Source: JBHHZM01 sp046758065 (GTDB lineage: Bacteria > Pseudomonadota > Alphaproteobacteria > JAAXGF01). Taken from it: 24,285 nt of DNA. The stretch is from positions 1-24,285 of the forward strand of contig JBHHZM010000036.1 in NCBI GenBank assembly GCA_046758065.1, written 5' to 3'. Below the pieces are notes generated by a model. That model saw nothing but the letters and a program-made list of their open reading frames with translations. It was not told the origin of the DNA and did not search any database. Every line of letters starts with the position of its first letter. Positions within the stretch are counted from its first letter, which is position 1. Positions 15,905 through 23,439 of this stretch are shown here, piece after piece. A program made the translations under genes and the position numbers.

Positions 15905-16117
15905 CTAGTTGGCCACCTCGACTTCCCGAACGTCCACGCCGACAAGCGTTCCGGCAATAGCCGCCTGATATTCAGTAATGGCGTCGCGGATGTTGTCGAT
16001 GGCCTCGGCCTCGGTCGCGCCCTGGGACCAGCATCCGGATAGACCCGGAAAACTGACGCTAAAACCCTCGTCGGTTTGTCTGAGGACCACTTTGTACTTC
16101 ATATTCATCGAATCCAT
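15905..16117 (-). CDS. hicB: HicB-family antitoxin
   Basis: Small protein of 70 residues if started at ATG 16117 (GGAC six bases upstream); in-frame ATGs at 16102, 16108 and 16147 are alternatives, and the domain itself begins at MKYKVVLRQ (16102). It has the partial RNase-H-like HicB fold: YKVVLRQTDEGFSVSFPGLSG then CWSQGATEAEAIDNIRDAI. HicB proteins neutralise HicA and repress their own operon. No DNA-binding extension is obvious beyond the short C terminus. It precedes the frameshifted hicA, so it appears to be an antitoxin left without its toxin. Confidence 0.82.
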   Translation of the reverse strand: MDSMNMKYKVVLRQTDEGFSVSFPGLSGCWSQGATEAEAIDNIRDAITEYQAAIAGTLVGVDVREVEVAN

Positions 16118-16517
16118 AACTGTCCGAATCGGACCGGGTAAGACCATGATATATGCTCCGCTCGGGTAATCTCAGGACGAGCGACGATGGGTGCGGCATT
16201 CAGCCGACATGCTTTGGTGCCCTCGGGGAGACTCGAACTCCCACGTCCTTGCGGACAGCAGATTTTGAGTCTGCCATAAATAGAACGCCATATATAGTAT
16301 CTTATCCGCAACCAGTATCACAAGATGTGGCACCAGACGGGCGAATGATGTGATACTCGCATCAGACAAAAAGTCTGCTGCGCCTTATTGTTCTGGAACA
16401 CCCTCCAGGACGACTCTCGGTGGAAATGTCCGCCTTCCTCTGGCTATTGTCCGCTCTGGATTCAATTGCAGACGTAGCATCGCCCATGACACCACGGCAA
16501 GGTCTGACCCAAACCGG
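16118..16517. other. gene-free stretch between hicB and the adenylate cyclase gene
   Basis: About 400 bp without a supportable gene on either strand. It contains the 61-bp tRNA-Leu 3' fragment (16215-16275), the hicBA promoter region on its left, and an A/T-rich junction (16276-16315) immediately after the fragment. Nothing else was recognised. Confidence 0.45.
16215..16275 (-). repeat. tRNA-Leu(CAA) 3' fragment, probable attachment-site repeat
   Basis: On the minus strand 61 bases match the intact tRNA-Leu (18558-18618), from the CCA end through T arm, variable arm and anticodon loop into the 5' side of the anticodon stem, with two mismatches. Similarity stops sharply at GTCTGCC and is replaced by A/T-rich DNA. 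No D arm or 5' acceptor is present. A 3' tRNA segment breaking next to the anticodon stem is typical of tyrosine-integrase attachment sites. Confidence 0.8.
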
Positions 16518-18263
16518 TCATTGCGGCAGGCCCGCCTTGTGCAGGGCGTCGAGATAGCGGTCCTTCCAGTCGGGATGAAGCGAGCCAAGCATCGCTGCGA
16601 CGGCAGTCACGGAAAGATCAGGTTGCAACTCTAGCTCGGCGTCCAAGGCGGCGCGAGCCTTGTCCCACTCTTCCTGCCCAACGAACGCAACAGCTAGGTT
16701 CACGTTTGGCCAGAAAATGCTGTTCGGGTGTCGGGCCCCTTTTCTCAGCCATTCGACAGCTTCCACATATTCACCGAGGTGTAAATGAGCAAAGCCGGTC
16801 ATGGTTTCGAAGGTCCACAGCGCCGGATCATGAGGACTCTGGCGGATCGCCTTCTGAAAATACGGTAGCGCCTCTCGCGCCCGGCCGGACCACGTGAGGG
16901 CGAAACCGAGACCGTAATAAGCGAGGGCGAGGTTGGGATTGAGGTCGATCGCTTTTTCCAGTTCGGCAATCGCGGTCTCGAATTCCCCCTGCAACGTTTG
17001 GGTACGACCCAGCGCAAAGTGTGCGAAGGGGTCCTTGTCGTCCGCGGACACCGCAAGTTGGCCGGCCCGCAATGCCCGGCCGAGGGTTTGGTCCGGCGTA
17101 TCCGTCCAACCATAAATTACGTGAAAATTGAGGAGGTACGCGACGCCCGCGTAAGCTGGGCCGAAACCAGGGTCCAGATCGATGGCACTTTGAAACAGCC
17201 TTTCCGCCTCGTCGGCGTCTTCCCTGGTATAGCGCCAAAAGTGCCAGAGCCCCCGTTGGTACTGCTCCCAGGCGTCGAGGTTGTCGGGCGGCTTCCGTTT
17301 GGCGCGGTCCCGCTCGGCAGTGCCGAGTTCCGGCTCGATCGCACCGACGATTGTCGCCGTCATCTCGTCTTGCAAATCGAAGATGTCGGCAAGCTCGCGG
17401 TCGTAGCGTTCCGCCCAGACGTGGTTGCCGGTCGCGGCGTCGATCAACTGCGCGCTGATCCGGACCCGGCTGCCGGTTTTGCGCACGCTGCCTTCCAGCA
17501 CGTAGCGGACGCCAAGCTCCTCGGCCACTTGCTTCACGTCGACCGACTTGCCCTTGTAGGTGAAGGACGAATTGCGGGCGATCACGAAGAACCAGCGGAA
17601 CTTCGAGAGCGCCGTGATAATGTCCTCGGCGATGCCGTCGGCGAAGTATTCCTGATCCGGGTCGCCACTCAAGTTGTCGAACGCCAGCACCGCGATCGAG
17701 GGCTTGTCGGGCAATGGCAGCGGCGCTTTCGTCGGTGCAGCCTCAGCCCCATCGCTGACAATGCGATAGACCCGGACCGGCTCGTCGACGTTCTTGAGGT
17801 CGCGTTCGCCTAGGTCCTCGAAGTCGACTTTTACCTTACCCTTTGCCTGACGATAGGCGTCGCCCGAGAGGCAGATCCCGCCCGGCTCGGCCAAACCTTC
17901 CAAGCGTGCAGCGATGTTGACCCCGTCGCCGTGGATATCCTCACCCTCGATGAGCACGTCGCCCAAGTTGACGCCAATACGGAAAGAAAAGCGATCGCCC
18001 TCAGGCTGCTCCGCCTCGTGCTCTTCCACGGCCGTCTGCCACTTAACGGCGCAGCCAACGGCGTCGACGAGGCTCGCGAACTCAACCAGTAGGCCGTCGC
18101 CCATCAGCTTCACCACCCGTCCCCGATGGTCGGCGATGAGCGGTTCCAGAATCCCCTCTCGCAACGCCGTGAGGCGCTGAAGCGTGCCCATCTCGTCCTC
18201 ACCCATGAGGCGGGTATAGCCGACTACATCAGCGGACAAAATTGCAGCGAGACGACGCTCCAT
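16518..18263 (-). CDS. class III adenylate/guanylate cyclase with TolB-like and TPR domains
   Basis: Protein of 581 residues; ATG 18263 follows GGAGGAATCC. Residues 1-170 are a class III cyclase homology domain, with metal-binding D12 (ILSADVVGY) and D56 (KLMGDG), K52, and N116/R120 (GVNIAAR) in the catalytic positions. Residues 187-310 form the FlgO/TolB-N-like domain often found in this family (SIAVLAFDNLSGDPDQEYFA, then DGIAEDIITALSK). From about 330 to the end are TPR repeats. No transmembrane segment is evident. Such proteins are abundant in rhizobia and related bacteria and would make cAMP; the signal is unknown. It lies between two tRNA-Leu-derived sequences, so it may be cargo of the island. 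Confidence 0.88.
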   Translation of the reverse strand: MERRLAAILSADVVGYTRLMGEDEMGTLQRLTALREGILEPLIADHRGRVVKLMGDGLLVEFASLVDAVGCAVKWQTAVEEHEAEQPEGDRFSFRIGVNLGDVLIEGEDIHGDGVNIAARLEGLAEPGGICLSGDAYRQAKGKVKVDFEDLGERDLKNVDEPVRVYRIVSDGAEAAPTKAPLPLPDKPSIAVLAFDNLSGDPDQEYFADGIAEDIITALSKFRWFFVIARNSSFTYKGKSVDVKQVAEELGVRYVLEGSVRKTGSRVRISAQLIDAATGNHVWAERYDRELADIFDLQDEMTATIVGAIEPELGTAERDRAKRKPPDNLDAWEQYQRGLWHFWRYTREDADEAERLFQSAIDLDPGFGPAYAGVAYLLNFHVIYGWTDTPDQTLGRALRAGQLAVSADDKDPFAHFALGRTQTLQGEFETAIAELEKAIDLNPNLALAYYGLGFALTWSGRAREALPYFQKAIRQSPHDPALWTFETMTGFAHLHLGEYVEAVEWLRKGARHPNSIFWPNVNLAVAFVGQEEWDKARAALDAELELQPDLSVTAVAAMLGSLHPDWKDRYLDALHKAGLPQ

Positions 18264-18458
18264 GGATTCCTCCCTGAAAAGGAAGAGTAACTGAGCGCCG
18301 CACCTGAATCTATGCCGTCGAGGAATGCCGTAAATGTCGCCTTTTGGCTACAAGCAGCGGTTCGGGCCTCGGTCGAAGCACGCCTGCTCTGCCTCCGAAA
18401 GCGGACTCTCGAATTTCTATGCCACGTTGGCCTTCGCCGTGTGTCCGTTTCACTCGAT

Positions 18459-18545
18459 TGGTGCGGGTGGAGGGACTTGAACCCCCACGGCCTCACAGCC
18501 ACTGGATTTTGAATCCAGCGCGTCTACCAATTCCGCCACGATCAC
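18459..18545 (-). tRNA. tRNA-Leu(CAA)-like, acceptor stem mismatched
   Basis: 87 nt including encoded CCA. D arm (GGCGGAATTGGTAGACGC), anticodon stem CTGGA/TCCAG with loop TTCAAAA (anticodon CAA), long variable arm and T arm with TTCAAGT are all intact. The 3' acceptor strand is CACCCGC, which expects GCGGGTG, but the 5' strand reads GTGATCG, leaving three non-pairs in the middle of the stem. It is either a pseudogene whose 5' end was replaced or an inefficient tRNA. It lies 12 bp from the intact tRNA-Leu with the same anticodon. Confidence 0.6.
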
Positions 18546-18557
18546 TACAAAAATGTG

Positions 18558-18644
18558 TGGTGCCCCCGGGGAGACTCGAACTCCCACGTCCTTGCGGACA
18601 ACAGATTTTGAGTCTGCCGCGTCTGCCAATTCCGCCACAGGGGC
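18558..18644 (-). tRNA. tRNA-Leu(CAA), intact
   Basis: 87 nt including encoded CCA. Acceptor GCCCCTG pairs with CGGGGGC (one G-U). D arm contains GGCGGAATTGGCAGACGC. Anticodon stem GCAGA/TCTGT surrounds loop CTCAAAA, giving anticodon CAA (reads UUG). Long class II variable arm TGTCCGCAAGGACG; T arm GGGAG-TTCGAGT-CTCCC. It forms the right boundary of the mobile region: all other tRNA-Leu-like sequences lie on its 3' side, as expected for insertions at its 3' end. Confidence 0.93.
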
Positions 18645-18862
18645 TCTGAGCGTCGCGCATCATAACCGAGGCTTGGGCGCGGGACAAAGAAGATGCGCGC
18701 TCCGACGTTCTTCCCCGACGCCGCCGATCCAACCGCCGCCTTCCCGGCCGGCGCCGCTCCGCCCGCCGCCGTCTCGGCCATTGCCCCGGGCGTCCGGCTC
18801 GGGCTATATCCGCCTCGCGTCCGACGGCCGGGGATCGTCCCGCCCGGACGCCGGGAGACGGC

Positions 18863-19444
18863 ATGCTGAAACGGCTGTACGACCGGGTCATGGGGTTGGC
18901 CGCGCACCGCCGCGCGGCGGCGCTGCTGGCGCTGGTCTCGTTCGCCGAAAGCTCGGTCTTTCCGATCCCGCCCGACGTGCTGCTGGTGCCGATGGTGCTG
19001 GCCGCGCGCCGCCGGGCGCTGCGCCTCGCGCTGATCTGCACCGCGGCCTCGGTGGCGGGCGGGCTCGCCGGCTACGGCATCGGCTTCTTCCTGTTCGACG
19101 CGGTCGGCCGGCCGCTGCTCGAACTCTACGGCTACATGGCCGAGTTCTCGGTCTTCCAGTCGTGGTACAACGAGCGCGGCCTGTTGATCGTCTTCGTCGC
19201 CGGCCTGACGCCGTTGCCCTACAAGGTGTTCACCATCGCGAGCGGGGTGACCGGGCTCGACCTCGCCGCCTTCACGGTCGGCTCGATCCTGTCGCGCGGC
19301 CTGCGCTTCGGCGTCGAGGCGGCGCTGCTGTGGCGCTTCGGACCGCCGATCCGGGATTTCATCGAGCGCCATCTCGGCAAGGTCATGACCGCGGCGGTGG
19401 CGTTGCTGCTCGGCGGTTTCGTCCTCGCCCGCTGGCTCGCCTGA
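18863..19444 (+). CDS. YqaA-family (DedA-like) inner-membrane protein
   Basis: Membrane protein of 193 residues; GGGAGA precedes ATG. Four or more hydrophobic segments are visible (about 18-48, 53-78, 110-130, 170-193). The motif FAESSVFPIPPDVLLVPMVL and the later FVAGLTPLPYKVFTIASG are the signature pair of the YqaA branch of the SNARE-associated/DedA superfamily, whose broader family includes lipid flippases. It is the first gene of a tight group with dsbB (1 bp gap) and coq7. Precise function is unknown. Confidence 0.85.
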   Translation: MLKRLYDRVMGLAAHRRAAALLALVSFAESSVFPIPPDVLLVPMVLAARRRALRLALICTAASVAGGLAGYGIGFFLFDAVGRPLLELYGYMAEFSVFQSWYNERGLLIVFVAGLTPLPYKVFTIASGVTGLDLAAFTVGSILSRGLRFGVEAALLWRFGPPIRDFIERHLGKVMTAAVALLLGGFVLARWLA

Positions 19445-19445
19445 G

Positions 19446-19946
19446 ATGACGCCGCCGTCGCCCCGCCGCCTCGCCCTGCTGATCGTCGCCGCCGCCGCCG
19501 CGGCGCTCGCCGGCGCGTTCTTCGCCCAGTACGTCGGCGGGCTCGAACCCTGCCCATTGTGTCTCTGGCAGCGCTACCCCTACGGCGCGGCGATCGTACT
19601 CGGGCTCGCCGCGTTCGCCGCCGCGCCGCGCCGCCGGCTGGCGCTCGCGTTGATCGCATTCGCCGGGCTCGCCTTCGTCGCCGATGCCGGCGTCGCCTTC
19701 TATCACGTCGGTGTCGAGTACGGCTGGTTCGAGGGCCTCGCCGCCTGCGGCGGCGGCGGCGAAACCCCCGAGACGCTCGCAGAGCTCGAAGCGATCCTGC
19801 GCGACACGCCGCCGCCGGCGTGCAACGAAGTGCCGTGGTCGCTGTTCGGCGTCTCGATGGCGGGCTATAATTTGCTTTACGCCGCCGCGCTCGCCGTCGC
19901 GACGTTGTGGGCGACGGCGCGGACGGCCCGGGGGAGACGACCGTGA
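19446..19946 (+). CDS. dsbB: disulfide bond formation protein DsbB
   Basis: Inner-membrane quinone reductase of 166 residues that re-oxidises DsbA and passes electrons to ubiquinone. Four transmembrane helices are apparent (about 9-30, 44-60, 66-85, 138-158). The first periplasmic redox pair is C36-P-L-C39 followed by WQRYPY, the DsbB signature. The second pair is C101 and C126 in the long loop. Length is normal. It starts 1 bp after yqaA and overlaps the coq7 start by 4 bp. No dsbA is present in the window. Confidence 0.92.
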   Translation: MTPPSPRRLALLIVAAAAAALAGAFFAQYVGGLEPCPLCLWQRYPYGAAIVLGLAAFAAAPRRRLALALIAFAGLAFVADAGVAFYHVGVEYGWFEGLAACGGGGETPETLAELEAILRDTPPPACNEVPWSLFGVSMAGYNLLYAAALAVATLWATARTARGRRP

Positions 19947-20536
19947 GCGCAACCGCGAAGACGCCTGATACGGCGACCGGCCGGCCGCAGGTCACGGCCG
20001 AGGACCGCCTGCCCGGAGATCCCGACGCCGGCGCGCTGGTCGCGCGCATGATTCGCGTCGATCACGCCGGCGAGTACGGCGCCGCGCGGATCTACGAGGG
20101 TCAGCTCGCGGTGCTCGACAACCGGCCGTGCGCGACCGCAATCCGTCGCATGGCCGAGCAGGAGAAGGACCACCTCGCCGCCTTCGACCGCCTCGTCGTC
20201 ACGCGGCGGGTGCGGCCCACCGCCTTGTCGCCGATATGGAACGTCGCCGGCTTCGCCCTCGGCGCGGCGAGCGCGCTGCTCGGCGAACGCGCGGCGATGG
20301 CCTGCACCGTCGCCGTCGAAGAGGTCATCGGCGAGCATTACGCCAACCAGGCCGCCCGGCTCGGCGACGACGAGGCCGAGCTGCGCGACACCATCGAGGA
20401 CTTTCGCGCCGACGAACTCGCGCACCGCGACACCGGGCTCGCCGAAGGCGCCGAGGACATGCCCGGCTACGCGGTCTTCTCCGGCGCGGTCAAGGCCGGC
20501 ACCCGCCTCGCGATCTGGCTTTCGGAGCGAATCTGA
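19943..20536 (+). CDS. coq7: Coq7-type demethoxyubiquinone hydroxylase
   Basis: Di-iron monooxygenase of 197 residues that hydroxylates demethoxyubiquinone in ubiquinone synthesis. The chosen GTG start (19943) overlaps the dsbB stop (GTGA) and follows GGGGGAGA; the frame is open further upstream (ATG 19907), but that part lies inside dsbB. Iron ligands are visible: E44 (VDHAGEYGA), E74/H77 (EQEKDHL), E126 (VAVEEVIGEHY) and E158/H161 (DELAHRD). It is the last gene of yqaA-dsbB-coq7; the two downstream genes share dependence on ubiquinone. Confidence 0.93.
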   Translation: MSATAKTPDTATGRPQVTAEDRLPGDPDAGALVARMIRVDHAGEYGAARIYEGQLAVLDNRPCATAIRRMAEQEKDHLAAFDRLVVTRRVRPTALSPIWNVAGFALGAASALLGERAAMACTVAVEEVIGEHYANQAARLGDDEAELRDTIEDFRADELAHRDTGLAEGAEDMPGYAVFSGAVKAGTRLAIWLSERI

Positions 20537-20551
20537 GGCGGCGGCGCGCCG

Positions 20552-21112
20552 TCAGGGATCGAGCTCGGTGTCCCAATAGAGGTAGTCGCGCCAGCTTTCG
20601 TGGAGGTGGTCGGGCCGGAAGGCGCGGCCATTCTCCTGTAGCCGCCGCACCGTCGGCACCGCCGGCGCGACCAGCGGAAACATGCGGCTTTCCCCGGGCA
20701 GCCGGTCGCCCTTGGTGCTGTTGCAGCACATACAGGCGGTGACCACGTTCTCCCAGGTGGTACGCCCGCCGCGCGAGCGCGGCACCAGATGGTCGAAGGT
20801 GAGTTCCTCGGTGCGCGCGCCGATGCCGCAGTACTGGCAACTGAAGCGGTCGCGCAGGAAAACGTTGAAACGGGTAAAGGCCGGACGCCGCGCCATCGGG
20901 ATATAGCGTTTGAGCGCGATGACGCTGGGCAACCGCAGTTCGATGCTCGGCGAGCGCACCAGGCGGTTGTACTCGGAGACGATGTTGACGCGTTCGAGGA
21001 ACGTCGCCTTTACTGCCTCCTGCCACGGCCAGAGCGACAACGGGAAGTAGCTCAACGGCCGGTAATCGGCGTTGAGCACCAGCGCGGGATAGCCCTCGAG
21101 CGACGCGCTCAC
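20552..21112 (-). CDS. HNH endonuclease family protein
   Basis: Protein of 186 residues with GTG start (21112); the nearby ATG at 21116 is out of frame. GGGAGAC lies about seven bases upstream. The zinc-finger-like HNH motif is complete: C92-x2-C95, D107-H108 in TFDHLVPRSRGG, N122, C127/C130 and N131. The N terminus (VLNADYRPLSYFPLSLWPWQ) is characteristic of a conserved alphaproteobacterial HNH family of unknown physiological role. It converges with coq7, with 15 bp between stops; a 10-bp palindrome CGGCGCGCCG (20542-20551) lies there. A candidate promoter is just upstream. Confidence 0.85.
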   Translation of the reverse strand: MSASLEGYPALVLNADYRPLSYFPLSLWPWQEAVKATFLERVNIVSEYNRLVRSPSIELRLPSVIALKRYIPMARRPAFTRFNVFLRDRFSCQYCGIGARTEELTFDHLVPRSRGGRTTWENVVTACMCCNSTKGDRLPGESRMFPLVAPAVPTVRRLQENGRAFRPDHLHESWRDYLYWDTELDP

Positions 21113-21142
21113 TCATCGTCTCCCATCAATCTCGACCACTCG

Positions 21143-21170
21143 ACCATACACGCGAGCCGCCGCCGATCAA
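21143..21170 (-). promoter_or_regulatory. candidate promoter for the HNH gene
   Basis: On the minus strand TTGATC (21165-21170) and TATGGT (21143-21148) are separated by 16 bp and lie about 31 bp before the GTG start. Each hexamer matches four or more consensus positions. No operator was recognised. Confidence 0.35.
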
Positions 21171-21251
21171 GGTTTTCCCGGTGAAAGCCGCGCCGCACAA
21201 GGCTAGCACATGCCCGGTTTAAGGTGTGTTACCGGCGGGTGGGGGCGCGGC

Positions 21252-23333
21252 CTAGCGCAACGCGGTGACGCCGGTGGGCGGAGACTGCGGTATGCCGCCG
21301 CCGGCGAGCCAGGCGTCGCGTATCGACGGCCAGTCGGTGAGCGCGCGGTCGCCCTGCAGCACGTCGATCACCGCGCGAACGAACCCGGCCTCGCGCGCCG
21401 GCAGCCGCACGACCGCCGGTTCGATTTCACCGAAGTCCCAGTCCTCGCACGGCGGTTCGTCGAGCCGGGAGAGCTCGTCGAAGGGCGCAAGATCGGCGGG
21501 CTGACCGTGCTCGAGGACGAAGATCAGGTAGACCAGCGCGAGCGCGAAGCGCACCGGAGCGGCCAGCTTCGGGGGCCGCGATTCGAGGAAGCGCGCAATC
21601 TCCTTGTGGCGGGCATGCGCCAGGGCGACCTCGAGATAGCCGACGTAGGCCGTGTCGTCGCCGAGGCGATAGGCTTGTTCCAGCTTCGCCAGCGCGCGGT
21701 CGACCAGCGGCCCCGCCTCGGACGCCGCCGACAGGCGGGCTTCGCCGACCAGCGCCCGGGCACAGTCCCCCAGCGCCTCGGCGTCGTCGGGACGCAACGT
21801 GAGCGCCGCCTCGTAGCGTTCGACCGCCTCGGCCCAGAGCTTACGGGCTTCGGCGCCCGCGCCCGCCTGCGCCCGGGTGGCGAGCGTGCCGGCCCAGTTG
21901 TAAAGCGCGTCGGCGTGTTGGGGGTCGATCCTGAGCGCCGCCGCGTATTTTTCGCTCGCCCGGGCCCAGAGCGCCCCGGCCTTGCGGCCGTCGAGCGTCT
22001 GCGCCTGGTTGGCGTCGTCGTTCGCCAGCATTACATAGGCCCAGGCCACCGCGTCGCGGCTCTCCGCATCGTCGAGCCGGCCGGCGGCGTAATCCTCGAT
22101 CAGCCGCTGGTAATCGCCGACCACGAGCCTGAGCCGCGGCGGCGTTTCCATTTTGGAAACCGGCGCCCGGGCGCGCCGCGGCCCGGCTGCCGCGGCCGGC
22201 GGCGGCGCGGGATGCGCGACCTCGCCGGACGGTGGCGGGACGTCCTGCGCGCCGGAATCGGCGGGCGGCGGGGTTGTCCGGCGGGTCTCGACCGCCTCGA
22301 TCCCGGGCGCCGTTTGGCGCGCCGCAGCGCTATCGGACGGCGCCTCTTCCCCGGCGGCCTCGCGCCGCAGACGGCTGAGCGCGGCCTCGAAGGGCGCCGC
22401 CGCCGCGGCGTCTCCGGGCGGTGTGATCGTCTGCCACGCGCGCAGCGTTTCGCCGTAGGGATCGGCGACGAACCGCGGCGGGAACGCGTCGAGCTTGCGC
22501 GCCAGCGCGACGACGAAGCCTTCGGCGTCGTAGCCCGGAACCAGCAGGGCGTCGTTGTCGGGGGCATTGAGCAGCGCGAGCGCCGCGTCCCCCAGCCGGT
22601 GATCGAAATGGCTCGCCCAGAACAGGCGGTTGATGAATCGCCCCTGTCCGGCGAGCAGATCGACGAGGTCGTCGCCGGCGCCGCCCAGGCCGAGCGCGAC
22701 GATCGGCGTGCCGCGGTAGAGCAGATCGCGCAACGCCGGCGCGATCAGCCGCCGGTGCCGGGCGCGCGCTGCGGCGTCGGCCAGCGCCATGACGCGCTCG
22801 CCAAGGCCGTGGAGATAGACCACCGTCGGCCCGCCGGCGACGGCGCCCGCCGGCAGCTCGACGCCGCCGGAAAGATCGTAGACCGCAGGCCGCAGGCCCG
22901 CCCGGGCGCAGGCGTCGAGCAGCAGCGGATCGAAATTCGACGTCAGCACCGGGCCGATGAAGCCCCGCGCCATGAGATCGGCGACGACGAGATGCTCCCA
23001 GTTGAGCCGCGCCCCGGCGACGGTCTCGGCGACCAGCCGGGCGCGCTCGCCGAGCGAAAGCCGACCGAAAAGGAAAGCGTAGTCCGGTTCCGCGTCGTTG
23101 CCGGCGGCCTGTTGCGCGAGCCGGCAGGTCTCGGGGAAAAGCGCGCGCATGCGCTCGACAAGGCCGGCGGCGGCGGGGATGCCGGCGCTGACCGAGGCGC
23201 CGGCGCCGAGCAACAGGCAGGCGCCGCCCGAATCGCGCGCCAGCCGCAGCGCCTGGGCGACGAGATCGATCGTCGCGATGGGTTTTCCGGGCGTAAACAC
23301 CCGTTCGCCCCGGATCGGTTCGTCCGCAGCCAT
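21252..23333 (-). CDS. SIR2-like NADase/deacylase domain fused to TPR repeats
   Basis: Protein of 693 residues; ATG 23333 follows GAGG. Residues 25-290 form a SIR2-like Rossmann domain: G43-A-G-A-S47 (NAD phosphate loop), T131-S-N133-F-D135, the catalytic-type histidine H175 in VYLHG, and LGLGGAGDDLVDLL (about 214-227). A proline/alanine-rich linker follows (about 335-410), then TPR-like repeats (about 440-570), such as ALRIDPQHADALYNW and ALTLRPDDAEAL, and a C-terminal tail. SIR2 domains of this divergent type occur as NAD+-depleting effectors in several anti-phage systems (Thoeris, DSR, SIR2-APAZ), but others are not defensive. It lies between a carboxylesterase and an HNH gene on the same strand. 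The defence role is inference. Confidence 0.78.
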   Translation of the reverse strand: MAADEPIRGERVFTPGKPIATIDLVAQALRLARDSGGACLLLGAGASVSAGIPAAAGLVERMRALFPETCRLAQQAAGNDAEPDYAFLFGRLSLGERARLVAETVAGARLNWEHLVVADLMARGFIGPVLTSNFDPLLLDACARAGLRPAVYDLSGGVELPAGAVAGGPTVVYLHGLGERVMALADAAARARHRRLIAPALRDLLYRGTPIVALGLGGAGDDLVDLLAGQGRFINRLFWASHFDHRLGDAALALLNAPDNDALLVPGYDAEGFVVALARKLDAFPPRFVADPYGETLRAWQTITPPGDAAAAAPFEAALSRLRREAAGEEAPSDSAAARQTAPGIEAVETRRTTPPPADSGAQDVPPPSGEVAHPAPPPAAAAGPRRARAPVSKMETPPRLRLVVGDYQRLIEDYAAGRLDDAESRDAVAWAYVMLANDDANQAQTLDGRKAGALWARASEKYAAALRIDPQHADALYNWAGTLATRAQAGAGAEARKLWAEAVERYEAALTLRPDDAEALGDCARALVGEARLSAASEAGPLVDRALAKLEQAYRLGDDTAYVGYLEVALAHARHKEIARFLESRPPKLAAPVRFALALVYLIFVLEHGQPADLAPFDELSRLDEPPCEDWDFGEIEPAVVRLPAREAGFVRAVIDVLQGDRALTDWPSIRDAWLAGGGIPQSPPTGVTALR

Positions 23334-23439
23334 TCTGACCTCCCGCCGCTGAATCTAGCACGCCGCGTCCCCCGTCGCCGCAACAATTTGCGACAAAAGC
23401 GGCGTCCGGCGCCGCCGCGACTCCGGTGAGAAATCCCGG

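Noticed and set aside
6629..18862. Search by eye for CRISPR arrays in the accessory region
   Set aside because: No regularly spaced direct repeats were seen; the only repeats are the tRNA-Leu-derived ones.
21210..23429. A 739-codon open frame on the plus strand
   Set aside because: It is fully antisense to the SIR2-TPR gene, is rich in Arg/Gly/Gln, and has no recognisable domain.
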